Source of the DNA: Clostridia bacterium
Lineage (GTDB): Bacteria; Bacillota; Clostridia; Oscillospirales; CAG-272
DNA: 64,000 nucleotides
Assembly (NCBI GenBank): GCA_017938205.1
Contig: JAGBCA010000012.1
Location: 1-64,000 of the forward strand
Direction: 5' to 3'
Shown: piece after piece, positions 16,357 to 24,832 of the stretch
Numbering within the stretch: the stretch's first letter is position 1
How the letters are laid out: each line of letters starts with the position of its first letter
The notes under the pieces: model-generated
The model's database searches: none
What the model was told of the DNA's origin: nothing
Seen by the model: the letters and a program-made list of their open reading frames with translations, nothing else
Position numbers and translations under genes: made by a program

Positions 16357-17628
16357 ATGTATACATTTCCTATCCGCGCCGTGATCGTTGGCGGAGGTCA
16401 CCGCTCCGACATCTATGCTGAGTTTGCACTGAAAGATCCCGGGAAGCTCAAGATCGTTGGTCTCGTGGATCCCTCGCCAAAACGCACGGAATATCTGAAA
16501 AGTAAATACAGCATTCCCGAGGAGAACTGTTTTTCCTCCGTAGATGAGTTATGCAAACGAGAGAAGCTCGGTGAGCTGATCATCAACGGAACGATGGATC
16601 AGCTCCACGTTCCCACTGCGATCCCGACCCTGGAAAAGGGATACGATCTCTTGCTCGAAAAGCCGCTTGCGGTGAGCCAAGAGGAAATGGACAAGCTTTG
16701 CGAAGTTGCGAAGAAAAACGGCAGAGCGGTACATCTTTGCCACGTGCTTCGCTACACCGAATTTTATTCCACGATCAAAAAGCTGATCCTGGACGGCAAG
16801 ATCGGGCGGCCGATTTCGCTCACGATGAACGAGCACGTTGCGTACGCGCATATGGGCGTTTCCTTCGTGCGCGGAAAATGGCGCTCCAGGAGCGCCTGCT
16901 TTGCACCGATGCTGCTCGCAAAATCCTGCCACGATCTCGATATTATGACCTGGCTGATGGCGCCCTGCCGCCCCGTAGCGGTTTCCTCCTTCGGCTCAAA
17001 TCTTCAGTTTACCAAGGAAAACAAGCCAAAGGGTGCGACACATCGATGCTATGGCGGATGCCCTCACATTGACAGCTGCCCCTACTCCGCGAAGAGCAAC
17101 TACCTGGAGCACGAATTCTGGTCGATGTACGCCTTCGGCGCGACCGAAGGGCAACCACTTTCGAGAGAGGAAAAGGAAAAGAGCCTTGCCACGGACAACC
17201 CCTTCGGCATCTGCGCCTGGGATTTTGACCGCGAGGACAACGTGGATCATCAGAGCGTTTGTGTTTCCTTTGAGGGCGGCGCGACCGCGACCTTCTCTAT
17301 GGTTGGCGGCGCATCCCGCGCACAGAGAAGCCTGCATCTTATTGGCACAGAGGGCGAGATCATCGGCATTTTCGAGGACAATACGATCACCTTGAGAAAA
17401 ATTGCTCCCCACGAGGGAAAATGGTTTACCGAGAAAACGATCAAGGCAGGGGCGCCCAACGAAGGACACGCCGGCGGCGATATGGCGCTGATCGAAAGCT
17501 TCGTTGATATTCTCGGCGGCGGCGAGCGCGACTTCCGCTGCTGCGATCTTGACAGTGCGGCAGATGCCTATCGCATTGCCTTTGCCGCAGAGGTGGCAAA
17601 AAACGAAAAACGAACCGTTTTTCTTTGA
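16357..17628 (+). CDS. Gfo/Idh/MocA-family oxidoreductase
   Basis: 423 residues from the ATG with a gaaggt SD; the longer frame from 16195 would start inside the promoter. The N-terminal Rossmann domain has a V-I-V-G-G-G-H-R-S-D variant of the GxGxxG loop, and L-L-E-K-P-L-A-V holds the EKP motif with the catalytic Lys. An insert near residue 225-245 is Cys-rich (G-G-C-P-H-I-D-S-C-P-Y) and may bind metal. Such enzymes oxidise or reduce sugars, inositols or glycosides with NAD(P). It is 39 bases upstream of the tandem paralogue pair and probably co-transcribed with it. Confidence 0.85.
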   Translation: MYTFPIRAVIVGGGHRSDIYAEFALKDPGKLKIVGLVDPSPKRTEYLKSKYSIPEENCFSSVDELCKREKLGELIINGTMDQLHVPTAIPTLEKGYDLLLEKPLAVSQEEMDKLCEVAKKNGRAVHLCHVLRYTEFYSTIKKLILDGKIGRPISLTMNEHVAYAHMGVSFVRGKWRSRSACFAPMLLAKSCHDLDIMTWLMAPCRPVAVSSFGSNLQFTKENKPKGATHRCYGGCPHIDSCPYSAKSNYLEHEFWSMYAFGATEGQPLSREEKEKSLATDNPFGICAWDFDREDNVDHQSVCVSFEGGATATFSMVGGASRAQRSLHLIGTEGEIIGIFEDNTITLRKIAPHEGKWFTEKTIKAGAPNEGHAGGDMALIESFVDILGGGERDFRCCDLDSAADAYRIAFAAEVAKNEKRTVFL

Positions 17629-17667
17629 TTTAAATTTTTAATACTTTTTATAAGGAGACCTTTGCTC

Positions 17668-18702
17668 ATGGAAAGAACCTTAAAGCTTGGCACCGCATAT
17701 CACGGCGGCCGTTTTCTGCATCAGGTGGAGGCGGATATGCGCGACATTGCGCGCCACAATATGAACACCGTGGTTCATATGTATACCCACAACGACTGGA
17801 TCAGACGCCCAAAACTGATGGCTGACATCGTGAAGGCCTCCGAGGATCAGGGCCTCGAGGTATGGATCGATAACTGGGGCATGGACGGTGGCCCCGGCGA
17901 TAAGTTTTTCTGGACGGCCATTCATCCCGAGTGCAAGATGATCTTCTCGGACGGCACGCCCACCCCCTTCAAGCCCTGCTTCAATCAGCCCGAATTCAGA
18001 AAATTCACAAAATCCTGGATCGACGCCGTTGGTGAGACCGGCTGCAAGACGCTCTTCTGGGACGAGCCCTGCTTCCAGAAATCCGATGATCACGGTTGGG
18101 CATGCTACTGTCCCACCTGCCAAAAGCTCTTCGAGGAAAGATACAACAAAAAGATGCCCACCGAGCTTACGGACGAGGTTGCACAGTTCCGCGCGGACAC
18201 GCTCGTGGAATACTTCACCGAGATCACCGATTACGCGCACGATAACGGAATGATCAACACGGGCTGCATTATGTTTGCCCCCTCGCACGGCACAGGTATG
18301 GATACCATCGAAAGAATGGTTGCCATTCCGCACTTTGATAACGTGGGCTGCGATCCCTACTGGCGCGTGAGAACGCAGGATCCTGTGGAGATCTACCGCT
18401 ACAACTACGAGCAGACCAAGCAAAACCTCGCGCTTTGCGAGAAATTCGGCAAGGATCATAACGTATGGCTCCAAGGCTACGCATTTCCCTTTGGCCGCGA
18501 GGACGAGATGGTGATCGGTGCGGAGGGCATCTATGATGCAGGCGCAAGAACCATTCTCTCCTGGTCCTATTTCGGCGGTGAGAGCGAGGACTACCGCGCC
18601 GCAAACTGCGAGATGAACTGGGCCATCCAGGGTGAGATCTGCGCACACCTTCGCAGACGTCACTTTGATAAGATGCTCGAAGAAATCCGCGAAAAGATCT
18701 GA
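17668..18702 (+). CDS. Hypothetical TIM-barrel-like protein, tandem paralogue 1 (possible glycosidase)
   Basis: 344 residues from the ATG with an aaggag SD. No signal peptide. Features: N-M-N-T-V-V-H-M-Y at residue 33, G-L-E-V-W-I-D-N-W-G (barrel strand), T-L-F-W-D-E-P-C near residue 130 with an acidic pair at the end of a strand, then a Cys knot C-Y-C-P-T-C, and N-V-W-L-Q-G-Y-A-F and I-L-S-W-S-Y-F-G-G near the end. This strand/acid pattern is typical of glycoside hydrolase barrels, but I do not recognise the family. The next gene is about 86% identical. Function is inference from fold and context. Confidence 0.7.
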   Translation: MERTLKLGTAYHGGRFLHQVEADMRDIARHNMNTVVHMYTHNDWIRRPKLMADIVKASEDQGLEVWIDNWGMDGGPGDKFFWTAIHPECKMIFSDGTPTPFKPCFNQPEFRKFTKSWIDAVGETGCKTLFWDEPCFQKSDDHGWACYCPTCQKLFEERYNKKMPTELTDEVAQFRADTLVEYFTEITDYAHDNGMINTGCIMFAPSHGTGMDTIERMVAIPHFDNVGCDPYWRVRTQDPVEIYRYNYEQTKQNLALCEKFGKDHNVWLQGYAFPFGREDEMVIGAEGIYDAGARTILSWSYFGGESEDYRAANCEMNWAIQGEICAHLRRRHFDKMLEEIREKI

Positions 18703-18740
18703 TTTTTTAAACAATTATTTACATATAAGGAGATTTAGCT

Positions 18741-19775
18741 ATGGAAAGAACCCTCAAACTCGGTACTGCTTACCACGGAAACCGTTTTCTGCATCAGGTG
18801 GATGCAGATATGCGCGACATTGCACGCCACAATATGAACACCGTTGTGCATATGTACACGCACAACGATATGATCCGCCGCCCGAAGCTGATGAAGGACA
18901 TCGTTAAGGCATCCGAGGATGCAGGCCTTGAGGTTTGGATGGACAACTGGGGCATGGACGGAGGCCCCGGCGATAAATTCTTCTGGACGGCCATTCATCC
19001 CGAATGCAAGATGATCTTCGCCGATGGCACGCCCACACCCTACAAGCCCTGTTTCAATCAGCCCGAATTCAGAAAATTCACAAAAACCTGGATCGACGCC
19101 GTTGGTGAAACCGGATGCAAGACGCTCTTCTGGGATGAGCCCTGCTATGTAAACAGCGCGGAGCACGGCTGGTCCTGCCATTGCCCCACCTGCCAGAAGC
19201 TCTTCGAGGAAAGATACGGCAAGAAGATGCCCACCGAGCTGACGGACGAGGTTGCGCAGTTCCGCGCGGACACGCTCGTTGACTACTTCACCGAGGTGAC
19301 CAATTACGCGCACGATTACGGTATGATCAACACGGGCTGCATTATGTTTGCTCCCACTGCCGGTACGGGCATGGATACCATCGAAAGATTGGTTGCTGTT
19401 CCCAACTTTGATAACGTTGGCTGCGATCCCTACTGGTGCGGCAGATACACCGATCCTGTGGAGATCTATAAATACAACTTTGAAAAGACAAAGCAGAACC
19501 TCGAATTCTGCGCAAAGTTCGGCAAGGATCACAACGTTTGGCTCCAGGCCTACGCCTTCCCCTACGGTCGCGAGGACGAGATGCTGATCGGCGCGGAGGC
19601 TATTTACGATGCCGGCGCAAGAACCATTCTCACCTGGTCCTACTTCGGCGGAGAATCCGAGGACTACGGCGCACAGAACTGTGAAATGAACTGGGCGATC
19701 CAGGGCGAGATCTGCGCACATCTTCGCAGAAGACACTTCAACGATATGTTGGATGAGATCCGCGCAAAGATTTAA
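18741..19775 (+). CDS. Hypothetical TIM-barrel-like protein, tandem paralogue 2
   Basis: 344 residues, same length as its upstream copy and gap-free in alignment, with about 47 differences by eye (86% identity). The F-W-D-E-P-C acidic pair, the CxCPxC motif (here C-H-C-P-T-C) and the C-terminal half are conserved. Changes cluster in two patches: residues about 136-149 (Y-V-N-S-A-E-H instead of F-Q-K-S-D-D-H) and the W-C-G-R-Y-T-D segment near 240 (W-R-V-R-T-Q-D in copy 1). Such patches near a likely active site suggest changed substrate preference. SD is aaggag; the gene ends at a strong terminator. Confidence 0.7.
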   Translation: MERTLKLGTAYHGNRFLHQVDADMRDIARHNMNTVVHMYTHNDMIRRPKLMKDIVKASEDAGLEVWMDNWGMDGGPGDKFFWTAIHPECKMIFADGTPTPYKPCFNQPEFRKFTKTWIDAVGETGCKTLFWDEPCYVNSAEHGWSCHCPTCQKLFEERYGKKMPTELTDEVAQFRADTLVDYFTEVTNYAHDYGMINTGCIMFAPTAGTGMDTIERLVAVPNFDNVGCDPYWCGRYTDPVEIYKYNFEKTKQNLEFCAKFGKDHNVWLQAYAFPYGREDEMLIGAEAIYDAGARTILTWSYFGGESEDYGAQNCEMNWAIQGEICAHLRRRHFNDMLDEIRAKI

Positions 19776-19794
19776 TTTTAAAAAACAGCTTCGT

Positions 19795-19829
19795 GAGAGA
19801 ACGGATCATTTTCCGTTCTCTCTTTTTTT
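19795..19829 (+). terminator. Rho-independent terminator after the paralogue pair
   Basis: Stem gagagaacgg / ccgttctctc with an 8-base loop and a T run. Confidence 0.88.
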
Positions 19830-19902
19830 ATCCAAAAAGCCGATGCTTTTCAAAAAAGTGCAAAGATATGGGTTTTGTTCTTATAATCCTAACTTTTCTT
19901 AA

Positions 19903-19931
19903 TTGACGAAGATAAATTTATCCTGTATAAT
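19903..19931 (+). promoter_or_regulatory. Sigma-A promoter of the deacetylase-like gene
   Basis: TTGACG (19903-19908), 17-base spacer, TATAAT (19926-19931). The leader to the ATG at 20016 is about 78 bases. Confidence 0.8.
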
Positions 19932-20015
19932 AAAGGCATGATTGTCGCTGTTATGCATATATCGCGCTCACGCGAAGGCACTGCGGCATAATATTTGTTT
20001 TTTTAGGAGAAGAAA

Positions 20016-20969
20016 ATGAAAAAAACAGCCTATTTTTTCGTTGACGACTGTATCTGGTGCCTCCGAGATCTTGCGCGCACGATGCCAAAATCGATCTTTG
20101 ACGTTCCCTTCCTCAAAATGCTGAAAAATGTGCACGATGCATACGGACTGACGGTGCAGCTGAACCTTTTTTACCGCACCGATTTTTTCTACGGCTACGA
20201 TGAATTTACCCTGAAGGAGGTGCCCGACACCTACAAGGCAGAATGGGAGGCCAATGCGGATTGGCTGAAGCTTGCCTTTCACGCAAAGCAGGAATTTCCC
20301 GACTATCCTTACGTAAACGCCACCTACGAGGACGTGAAGGCGAGCTATATGGAGATCATAAACGAGATCGTTCGCTTTGCGGGCGAGAGAAGCGTTGCGC
20401 GTGCCGTGATCCCGCATTGGCTGCCGATCAGCAAGGCGGGCTGCCAAGCGCTTTACGACTGTGGCGTTCGTATCATCAGCCCCAGCAATGGCAAGAGAAC
20501 CGAATACACCGGCAACCCCGACGTGCTTCCCTACGGACACGCGCAGCGACTTCTGCACAATCGCCAGCCCGAGACGATGCTCTTCACACGCCAAACGAAA
20601 ACCAAAGGCATTGCAAGCTCCATCTGCGCATACAATCACGTTTCTGAGAAGGCACACAAGGCGCTCATGGGAAGCTTCCTTGCGGTAAAGGACACCGAAA
20701 CAGGGTTGTGGTTTAAGCCGCTTGGCGGCGGGCCGACCGTAAACAACAGCACGATCTCCGATTTCCGGCCGACCTATGAGAGCAGAAACGGTGAGGAATT
20801 TATCGGAACGGGAACGCATGAGCAGTATTTCTACAGCGATTACTTCAACTATCAGCCGGACACCGAAGAAAAGATAATGGAGATGGCGCGCGTGATGCGC
20901 GAGCTTGGCTACACCTATATTACGGCAGACGAGCTTGAGAAAAGCCTTGTGGAATACACCGAGGAATAA
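20016..20969 (+). CDS. Hypothetical protein with polysaccharide-deacetylase-like features
   Basis: 317 residues, aggag SD. The start Y-F-F-V-D-D-C-I-W and the later L-A-F-H-A-K-Q-E-F-P-D-Y-P-Y recall the Asp-Asp and His motifs of NodB-type carbohydrate esterases, and G-Y-T-Y-I-T-A-D-E-L near the C-terminus is also usual there. A complete catalytic set (TFDD, HxxxH) is not visible, so it may be a divergent or non-metal relative. No signal peptide, so cytoplasmic. Monocistronic, between the paralogue pair and the nagA cluster, hence a carbohydrate role is likely but unproven. Confidence 0.6.
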   Translation: MKKTAYFFVDDCIWCLRDLARTMPKSIFDVPFLKMLKNVHDAYGLTVQLNLFYRTDFFYGYDEFTLKEVPDTYKAEWEANADWLKLAFHAKQEFPDYPYVNATYEDVKASYMEIINEIVRFAGERSVARAVIPHWLPISKAGCQALYDCGVRIISPSNGKRTEYTGNPDVLPYGHAQRLLHNRQPETMLFTRQTKTKGIASSICAYNHVSEKAHKALMGSFLAVKDTETGLWFKPLGGGPTVNNSTISDFRPTYESRNGEEFIGTGTHEQYFYSDYFNYQPDTEEKIMEMARVMRELGYTYITADELEKSLVEYTEE

Positions 20970-20973
20970 AAAA

Positions 20974-21013
20974 CAGTCGGAAATGCATTTTTTTGCATTT
21001 CCGACTGCTTTTT
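20974..21013. terminator. Bidirectional terminator
   Basis: Stem cagtcggaaatgca / tgcatttccgactg (20974-20987 with 20994-21007), with A and T runs on both sides, serving the deacetylase-like gene and the convergent ROK-like gene. Confidence 0.88.
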
Positions 21014-21031
21014 TACTGAAAAGAATAGATC

Positions 21032-22408
21032 TTATCCGATCTTGGGAAGAGATGCTGCCGCAACAGACTGACCGACACGGCGGGATTTCTCGTCGGGGAT
21101 ATGAAGCTCGATCTTCTTTGCAAGCTCGGGGAATTCCTTATCGAGAACCTCCTTAGCGCGCTCAAGAAGGATCACGCCGCCCTCACCCGAGGTAACACGT
21201 CCCATGATCAAAACGTGCTTGATGTCATAAAACTCGGCGTAGTATGCGATCGCGTAGCCGAAATATGCACCGATGGTATCGTAAACATCAGCCGCGCGAG
21301 GATCGCCGTCCTTCATCAGGCCCTGAACCACCTTGAGCTTCTCGGCGGGCGAAAGGCTTTCATCGATCTCGATGCCTGCCCAGGGGGCGCACTTGATCAC
21401 GCCGTCCTGCGAGAAATATTTTACACCGCAGCCGTAGTCGCCCGACCATTCGTCCACCATTGCATCCTCGCAGAAGTCTACGGGAACAAAGGCAAGCTCA
21501 TTGAGCCAGCCGGTGATGTTGCCGTCCGGATCTACGTAGCCGCCTGCCTCGGACGTACCCATAGCCACGCCGAGAACCGCGTTGTCATCAAGATCCATCG
21601 CGCCTGCAAGGGCGGTTACGTCACCGTCGTTTGCAACCTCGATCGGAATGTTTTCACCGATCTCCTTCGCAACGTCGAGATACATATTTTTAACCTTTTT
21701 CTCAAAATCCTCATCACTTACTTTAAGGAAGAGGGATGCGACCATGATGCGGTTGTCAACGTAAACGCCTGCGCTGGACACACCGATCGCATCTACGCGA
21801 GGCATATGAGAAGCCGCGCTCTTCATTGCGTTGAGAATACCCTCATAGTGGTACTCGGGATCGGATTGCAGCTTCGGGAACCAAACGACCTCCTCGGAAT
21901 ATACGCTCTCACCGTCGATCACGGCACTCACCTTACGGTCGCTTCCGCCCGCATCAAAGCCGATACGGCATCCGTCCAGATGGCGGCCGATGGGTGCGGC
22001 GGCAGACTTATCCTTGGGGGCGTTTTCATATGCAACGACCTCCACCGAGAAGGGCTGCTCGTACACTCTTTCCATAAACTTCACGTCGAAATCACGAAGG
22101 CCTCCGTGCGAGAATGCCGCGCGGATCTTCGCACCGACAACCTCACTGCCTGCGATGATCACCTTATAGCCGCCGGCAACCCAAAGAAGGGATTTTACAA
22201 GGCGCTCAACGAACTTGAAGTTCTCCTCGTCGTGTCCCGTTCCGTCCTTGAAAATGCGGGTCTTGTAGGTCGTGGTGTAGCCGTTGTTTCTCTCAACGCC
22301 GATAACGATGTCCTGCCCGTTTTCCTTGGTGGCCTCGCGCATATCGCGGCATACGACCGAGAGGGGGGCAAATTTGGGGTCAAGCTTAGCCTGAACTTTA
22401 AGCTTCAT
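21032..22408 (-). CDS. ROK-like sugar kinase/ASKHA protein with N-terminal extension
   Basis: 458 residues. After an N-terminal module of about 145 residues, an actin-like ATPase fold begins: phosphate-1 loop G-F-D-A-G-G-S-D-R-K, I-G-V-S-S-A-G-V-Y, the conserved N-D-G-D containing the probable catalytic Asp, and G-V-A-M-G-T-S-E-A-G-G. The ROK zinc motif (GxCxCGxxGCxE) and the preceding E-x-G-H are missing, replaced by N-E-L-A-F-V-P-V-D-F and isolated Cys. It overlaps nagA by 11 bases, so a role in amino-sugar phosphorylation or sensing is likely. Longer than usual ROK kinases (about 300 residues). Confidence 0.75.
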   Translation of the reverse strand: MKLKVQAKLDPKFAPLSVVCRDMREATKENGQDIVIGVERNNGYTTTYKTRIFKDGTGHDEENFKFVERLVKSLLWVAGGYKVIIAGSEVVGAKIRAAFSHGGLRDFDVKFMERVYEQPFSVEVVAYENAPKDKSAAAPIGRHLDGCRIGFDAGGSDRKVSAVIDGESVYSEEVVWFPKLQSDPEYHYEGILNAMKSAASHMPRVDAIGVSSAGVYVDNRIMVASLFLKVSDEDFEKKVKNMYLDVAKEIGENIPIEVANDGDVTALAGAMDLDDNAVLGVAMGTSEAGGYVDPDGNITGWLNELAFVPVDFCEDAMVDEWSGDYGCGVKYFSQDGVIKCAPWAGIEIDESLSPAEKLKVVQGLMKDGDPRAADVYDTIGAYFGYAIAYYAEFYDIKHVLIMGRVTSGEGGVILLERAKEVLDKEFPELAKKIELHIPDEKSRRVGQSVAAASLPKIG

Positions 22409-23540
22409 ATCTGATAGTTCCTCCTATGATGGTTTTATTTACGTTAAATTCAGCATCGGTGATAATAATGTCCGCATCCTTGCCGACCTCGATCGAGCCC
22501 TTGGTTTTTTCAAGACCGATCGCGGTTGCGGGGTTCAGCGATGCGCCGTTGACGCACTCATAAAGCGGAATGCTCGAATTGGTGTATACGTTAAATACGC
22601 CCTTGTTCAGCGGAAGAACGCTTCCCGCAACCGTTCCGTCCTCCAGACGGCAAACGATGTCACGGTAAATGATCTTCGTTCCGCCAAGCGTGTACTCACC
22701 GTAAGGCAGGCCGCCTGCGGGCAGACAGTCCGTGATAAAGCAGAGCTTTCTTCCCTTGATCTTATAAAGAAGATCGTAGAAGCAGGGCTTGACGTGGAAG
22801 GTGTCCACGATCAGCTCACAGGTCATGTCCGTATTGAATGCCGCAGTGACTACGCCGGGGGCGCGATGCGCCAGAGGCGTCATAGCATTGAAGAGATGCG
22901 TTACGTGCTTGACACCTGCCTCGGTGCCCTTCATTGCCGTTTCGTAATCCGCGGAGGTATGTCCCATAGATACGACAACGTCGGTATCGCGGGCGATCTC
23001 GCGGATCGCGGCGAAATCCTCGGTATCGGTTTCGGGGGCGAGCGTGATGATCCTGATGATATCGGCGTATTCCTTCACAAATGCCGCATCGGGCTTAAGA
23101 ATATACTTTGCATCCTGTGCGCCCTTCTTACTCTCGCTGATGAAGGGCCCCTCGACATGGCATCCGAGGATCGCACTTCCCTGCCATTCCTTACTCTCAT
23201 CCTTGAGGTCGCGGCAAACCTCCAGGGCTTTGCGAATGACCTTCATATCCACCGTCATCGTTGTGGGAAGGAAGCCCGTGACACCGTTCTTTACGATGCC
23301 GCCCGCAATGGTGCGGATAGAGTCTGCCTCTCCGTCACACACGTCCTTTCCAAGGTAGCCGTGAATATGGAGATCGATAAGACCGGGGGCCACGTAGCCG
23401 CCCTTTGCATCCAGGATCTCAACACCCTCGGGCAGCTTATCTGCGGGCAGAATGCCCTCGATCACGTTCGTATAAAGAACGGCATAGCCTTCAAGGATGC
23501 GATCCTTCAGAATGATTTTTCCGTTTACGATTGCTTTCAT
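22398..23540 (-). CDS. nagA: N-acetylglucosamine-6-phosphate deacetylase
   Basis: 380 residues, amidohydrolase fold. Metal ligands are visible in D-L-H58-I-H60-G, H-V-E-G-P-F-I, S-M-G-H-T-S-A, and H-L-F-N-A-M-T-P; the late I-T-D-C-L-P-A-G-G holds the catalytic Asp. G-T-V-A-G-S matches the NagA signature. The enzyme removes acetate from GlcNAc-6-P to give GlcN-6-P, entering glycolysis through NagB, which is not in the window. It sits between a Gfo/Idh oxidoreductase and the ROK-like protein in one minus-strand unit. Confidence 0.93.
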   Translation of the reverse strand: MKAIVNGKIILKDRILEGYAVLYTNVIEGILPADKLPEGVEILDAKGGYVAPGLIDLHIHGYLGKDVCDGEADSIRTIAGGIVKNGVTGFLPTTMTVDMKVIRKALEVCRDLKDESKEWQGSAILGCHVEGPFISESKKGAQDAKYILKPDAAFVKEYADIIRIITLAPETDTEDFAAIREIARDTDVVVSMGHTSADYETAMKGTEAGVKHVTHLFNAMTPLAHRAPGVVTAAFNTDMTCELIVDTFHVKPCFYDLLYKIKGRKLCFITDCLPAGGLPYGEYTLGGTKIIYRDIVCRLEDGTVAGSVLPLNKGVFNVYTNSSIPLYECVNGASLNPATAIGLEKTKGSIEVGKDADIIITDAEFNVNKTIIGGTIRYEA

Positions 23541-23561
23541 TTTATGTCCTCTCTTAGATCA

Positions 23562-24803
23562 TCAGCTTTTTTTGCCGAGCGGCATTACGTCCTCGGGCTT
23601 GCGGCCGACCCATGCGCCGTTCGTGAAGTCCGGGATCGCCATCGGCTGACCGCCCATGGCGCAGGATGCCTCGGAAAGGCAAGTGATGCACATCCAGGCA
23701 GCGGCGTCGTATACGTCGATGGGCATCGGCTTGTTCTCCTTCAGACACTCGAAGAAGGCCTTGAACTCAAAATAGTCGATACCGCCGTGGCCCTTGATTC
23801 TCTGCTCCTCGGTGATGTTCAGCCACATATCGGGCATATAATCCTTCTTGTACTGCTCGTTATTTCCGAGATATTTTTTATACATCTCAAGCGTATCGAA
23901 GCCTTCCTCCATTCCGTCAAGGAATACGACACCCGTATCCGCTTCGTAGAAGCCCTCCGTGCCGCGCACGGTGAACTCACGGCCGTAAAAGCGAGGAAGC
24001 GTGGTATCAAGCGTCAAGGTGATGGTTTGTCCGCCTGCGCACTTAATGATCGTGGTGACGATATCGCCCTGCGCAAATTCCACGCCACGCAGGCTTTCGT
24101 CCATCTCATAGTTATGCTTATCCAGATATGCCTTGATGCCTGCCGCCTTGGATGCAACGGAAGTAAGGCTGACCATACGGTTGCCACGGTTGATATTCAG
24201 AAGCCTTGCGATCGGGCCGAGCTCATGCGTGGGGTAATTTTCGCAGTTTCGGCGGCTGTAATGACGAAGGCGGTAATGGCGCTTGACGCCGCCGGTTGTG
24301 ATCTCCTCGCGAAGATCATGCCCGTACGCGCCGTGGCAATGCACGATCTCTCCGAATACGCCGTCTCTGACCATGGCCGTTGCCATCAGCTCATCTGCGC
24401 CGAAGCAGCAGTTTTCCATCAGCATGATCGGCGTGCCCGTTTCCTCGTAGGCGGCAACGAGCTCGTTGCACTCGCGAAGATCGCAAGCACCGCCAACCTC
24501 CATTGCTACGGGAATACCCGCACGCATTGCGGCGATCGCGATCACGATATGCGTTTCCCAAGCGGTTGCTACGTACACGGCGTCAAGAGTTGTGTCCTTC
24601 AATACCTCTCGGTAATCGGTGGTGCGGATCTCGGCATCGTGCCTACGCTGCTCCTTTACGATGGCGTTAGCCGCATCCACGCGATCCTCGTAGGAATCGC
24701 AGAGAGCAACTACGTCTACGTCATCAAATCCGAGGATCACGTCCTTCATCACGCTTGTGCCTCGTTTACCAAGGCCGATCACACCCATTCTGATTTTTTT
24801 CAT
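23562..24803 (-). CDS. Gfo/Idh/MocA-family oxidoreductase
   Basis: 413 residues from the second ATG, which has a gaggt SD 10 bases upstream (the first, at 24818, has none). Rossmann loop G-V-I-G-L-G-K-R-G at the N-terminus; the family's E-K-P is replaced by M-E-V-G-G-A-C, so the usual Lys is lacking, and Y-P-T-H-E-L-G-P keeps the catalytic His region. This resembles the GH109-like branch, in which some members cleave alpha-N-acetylgalactosaminides by an NAD-dependent route; that would suit the neighbouring nagA. The GH109 idea is inference. It starts 29 bases after sbcC. Confidence 0.82.
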   Translation of the reverse strand: MKKIRMGVIGLGKRGTSVMKDVILGFDDVDVVALCDSYEDRVDAANAIVKEQRRHDAEIRTTDYREVLKDTTLDAVYVATAWETHIVIAIAAMRAGIPVAMEVGGACDLRECNELVAAYEETGTPIMLMENCCFGADELMATAMVRDGVFGEIVHCHGAYGHDLREEITTGGVKRHYRLRHYSRRNCENYPTHELGPIARLLNINRGNRMVSLTSVASKAAGIKAYLDKHNYEMDESLRGVEFAQGDIVTTIIKCAGGQTITLTLDTTLPRFYGREFTVRGTEGFYEADTGVVFLDGMEEGFDTLEMYKKYLGNNEQYKKDYMPDMWLNITEEQRIKGHGGIDYFEFKAFFECLKENKPMPIDVYDAAAWMCITCLSEASCAMGGQPMAIPDFTNGAWVGRKPEDVMPLGKKS

Positions 24804-24832
24804 CGTTTTATACCTCATCTTTTGTTTTTACC

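Noticed and set aside
17680..19736. Long minus-strand frames opposite both tandem paralogues (344 and 333 codons)
   Set aside because: Their similarity to each other only mirrors the duplicated plus-strand genes; no start signals.
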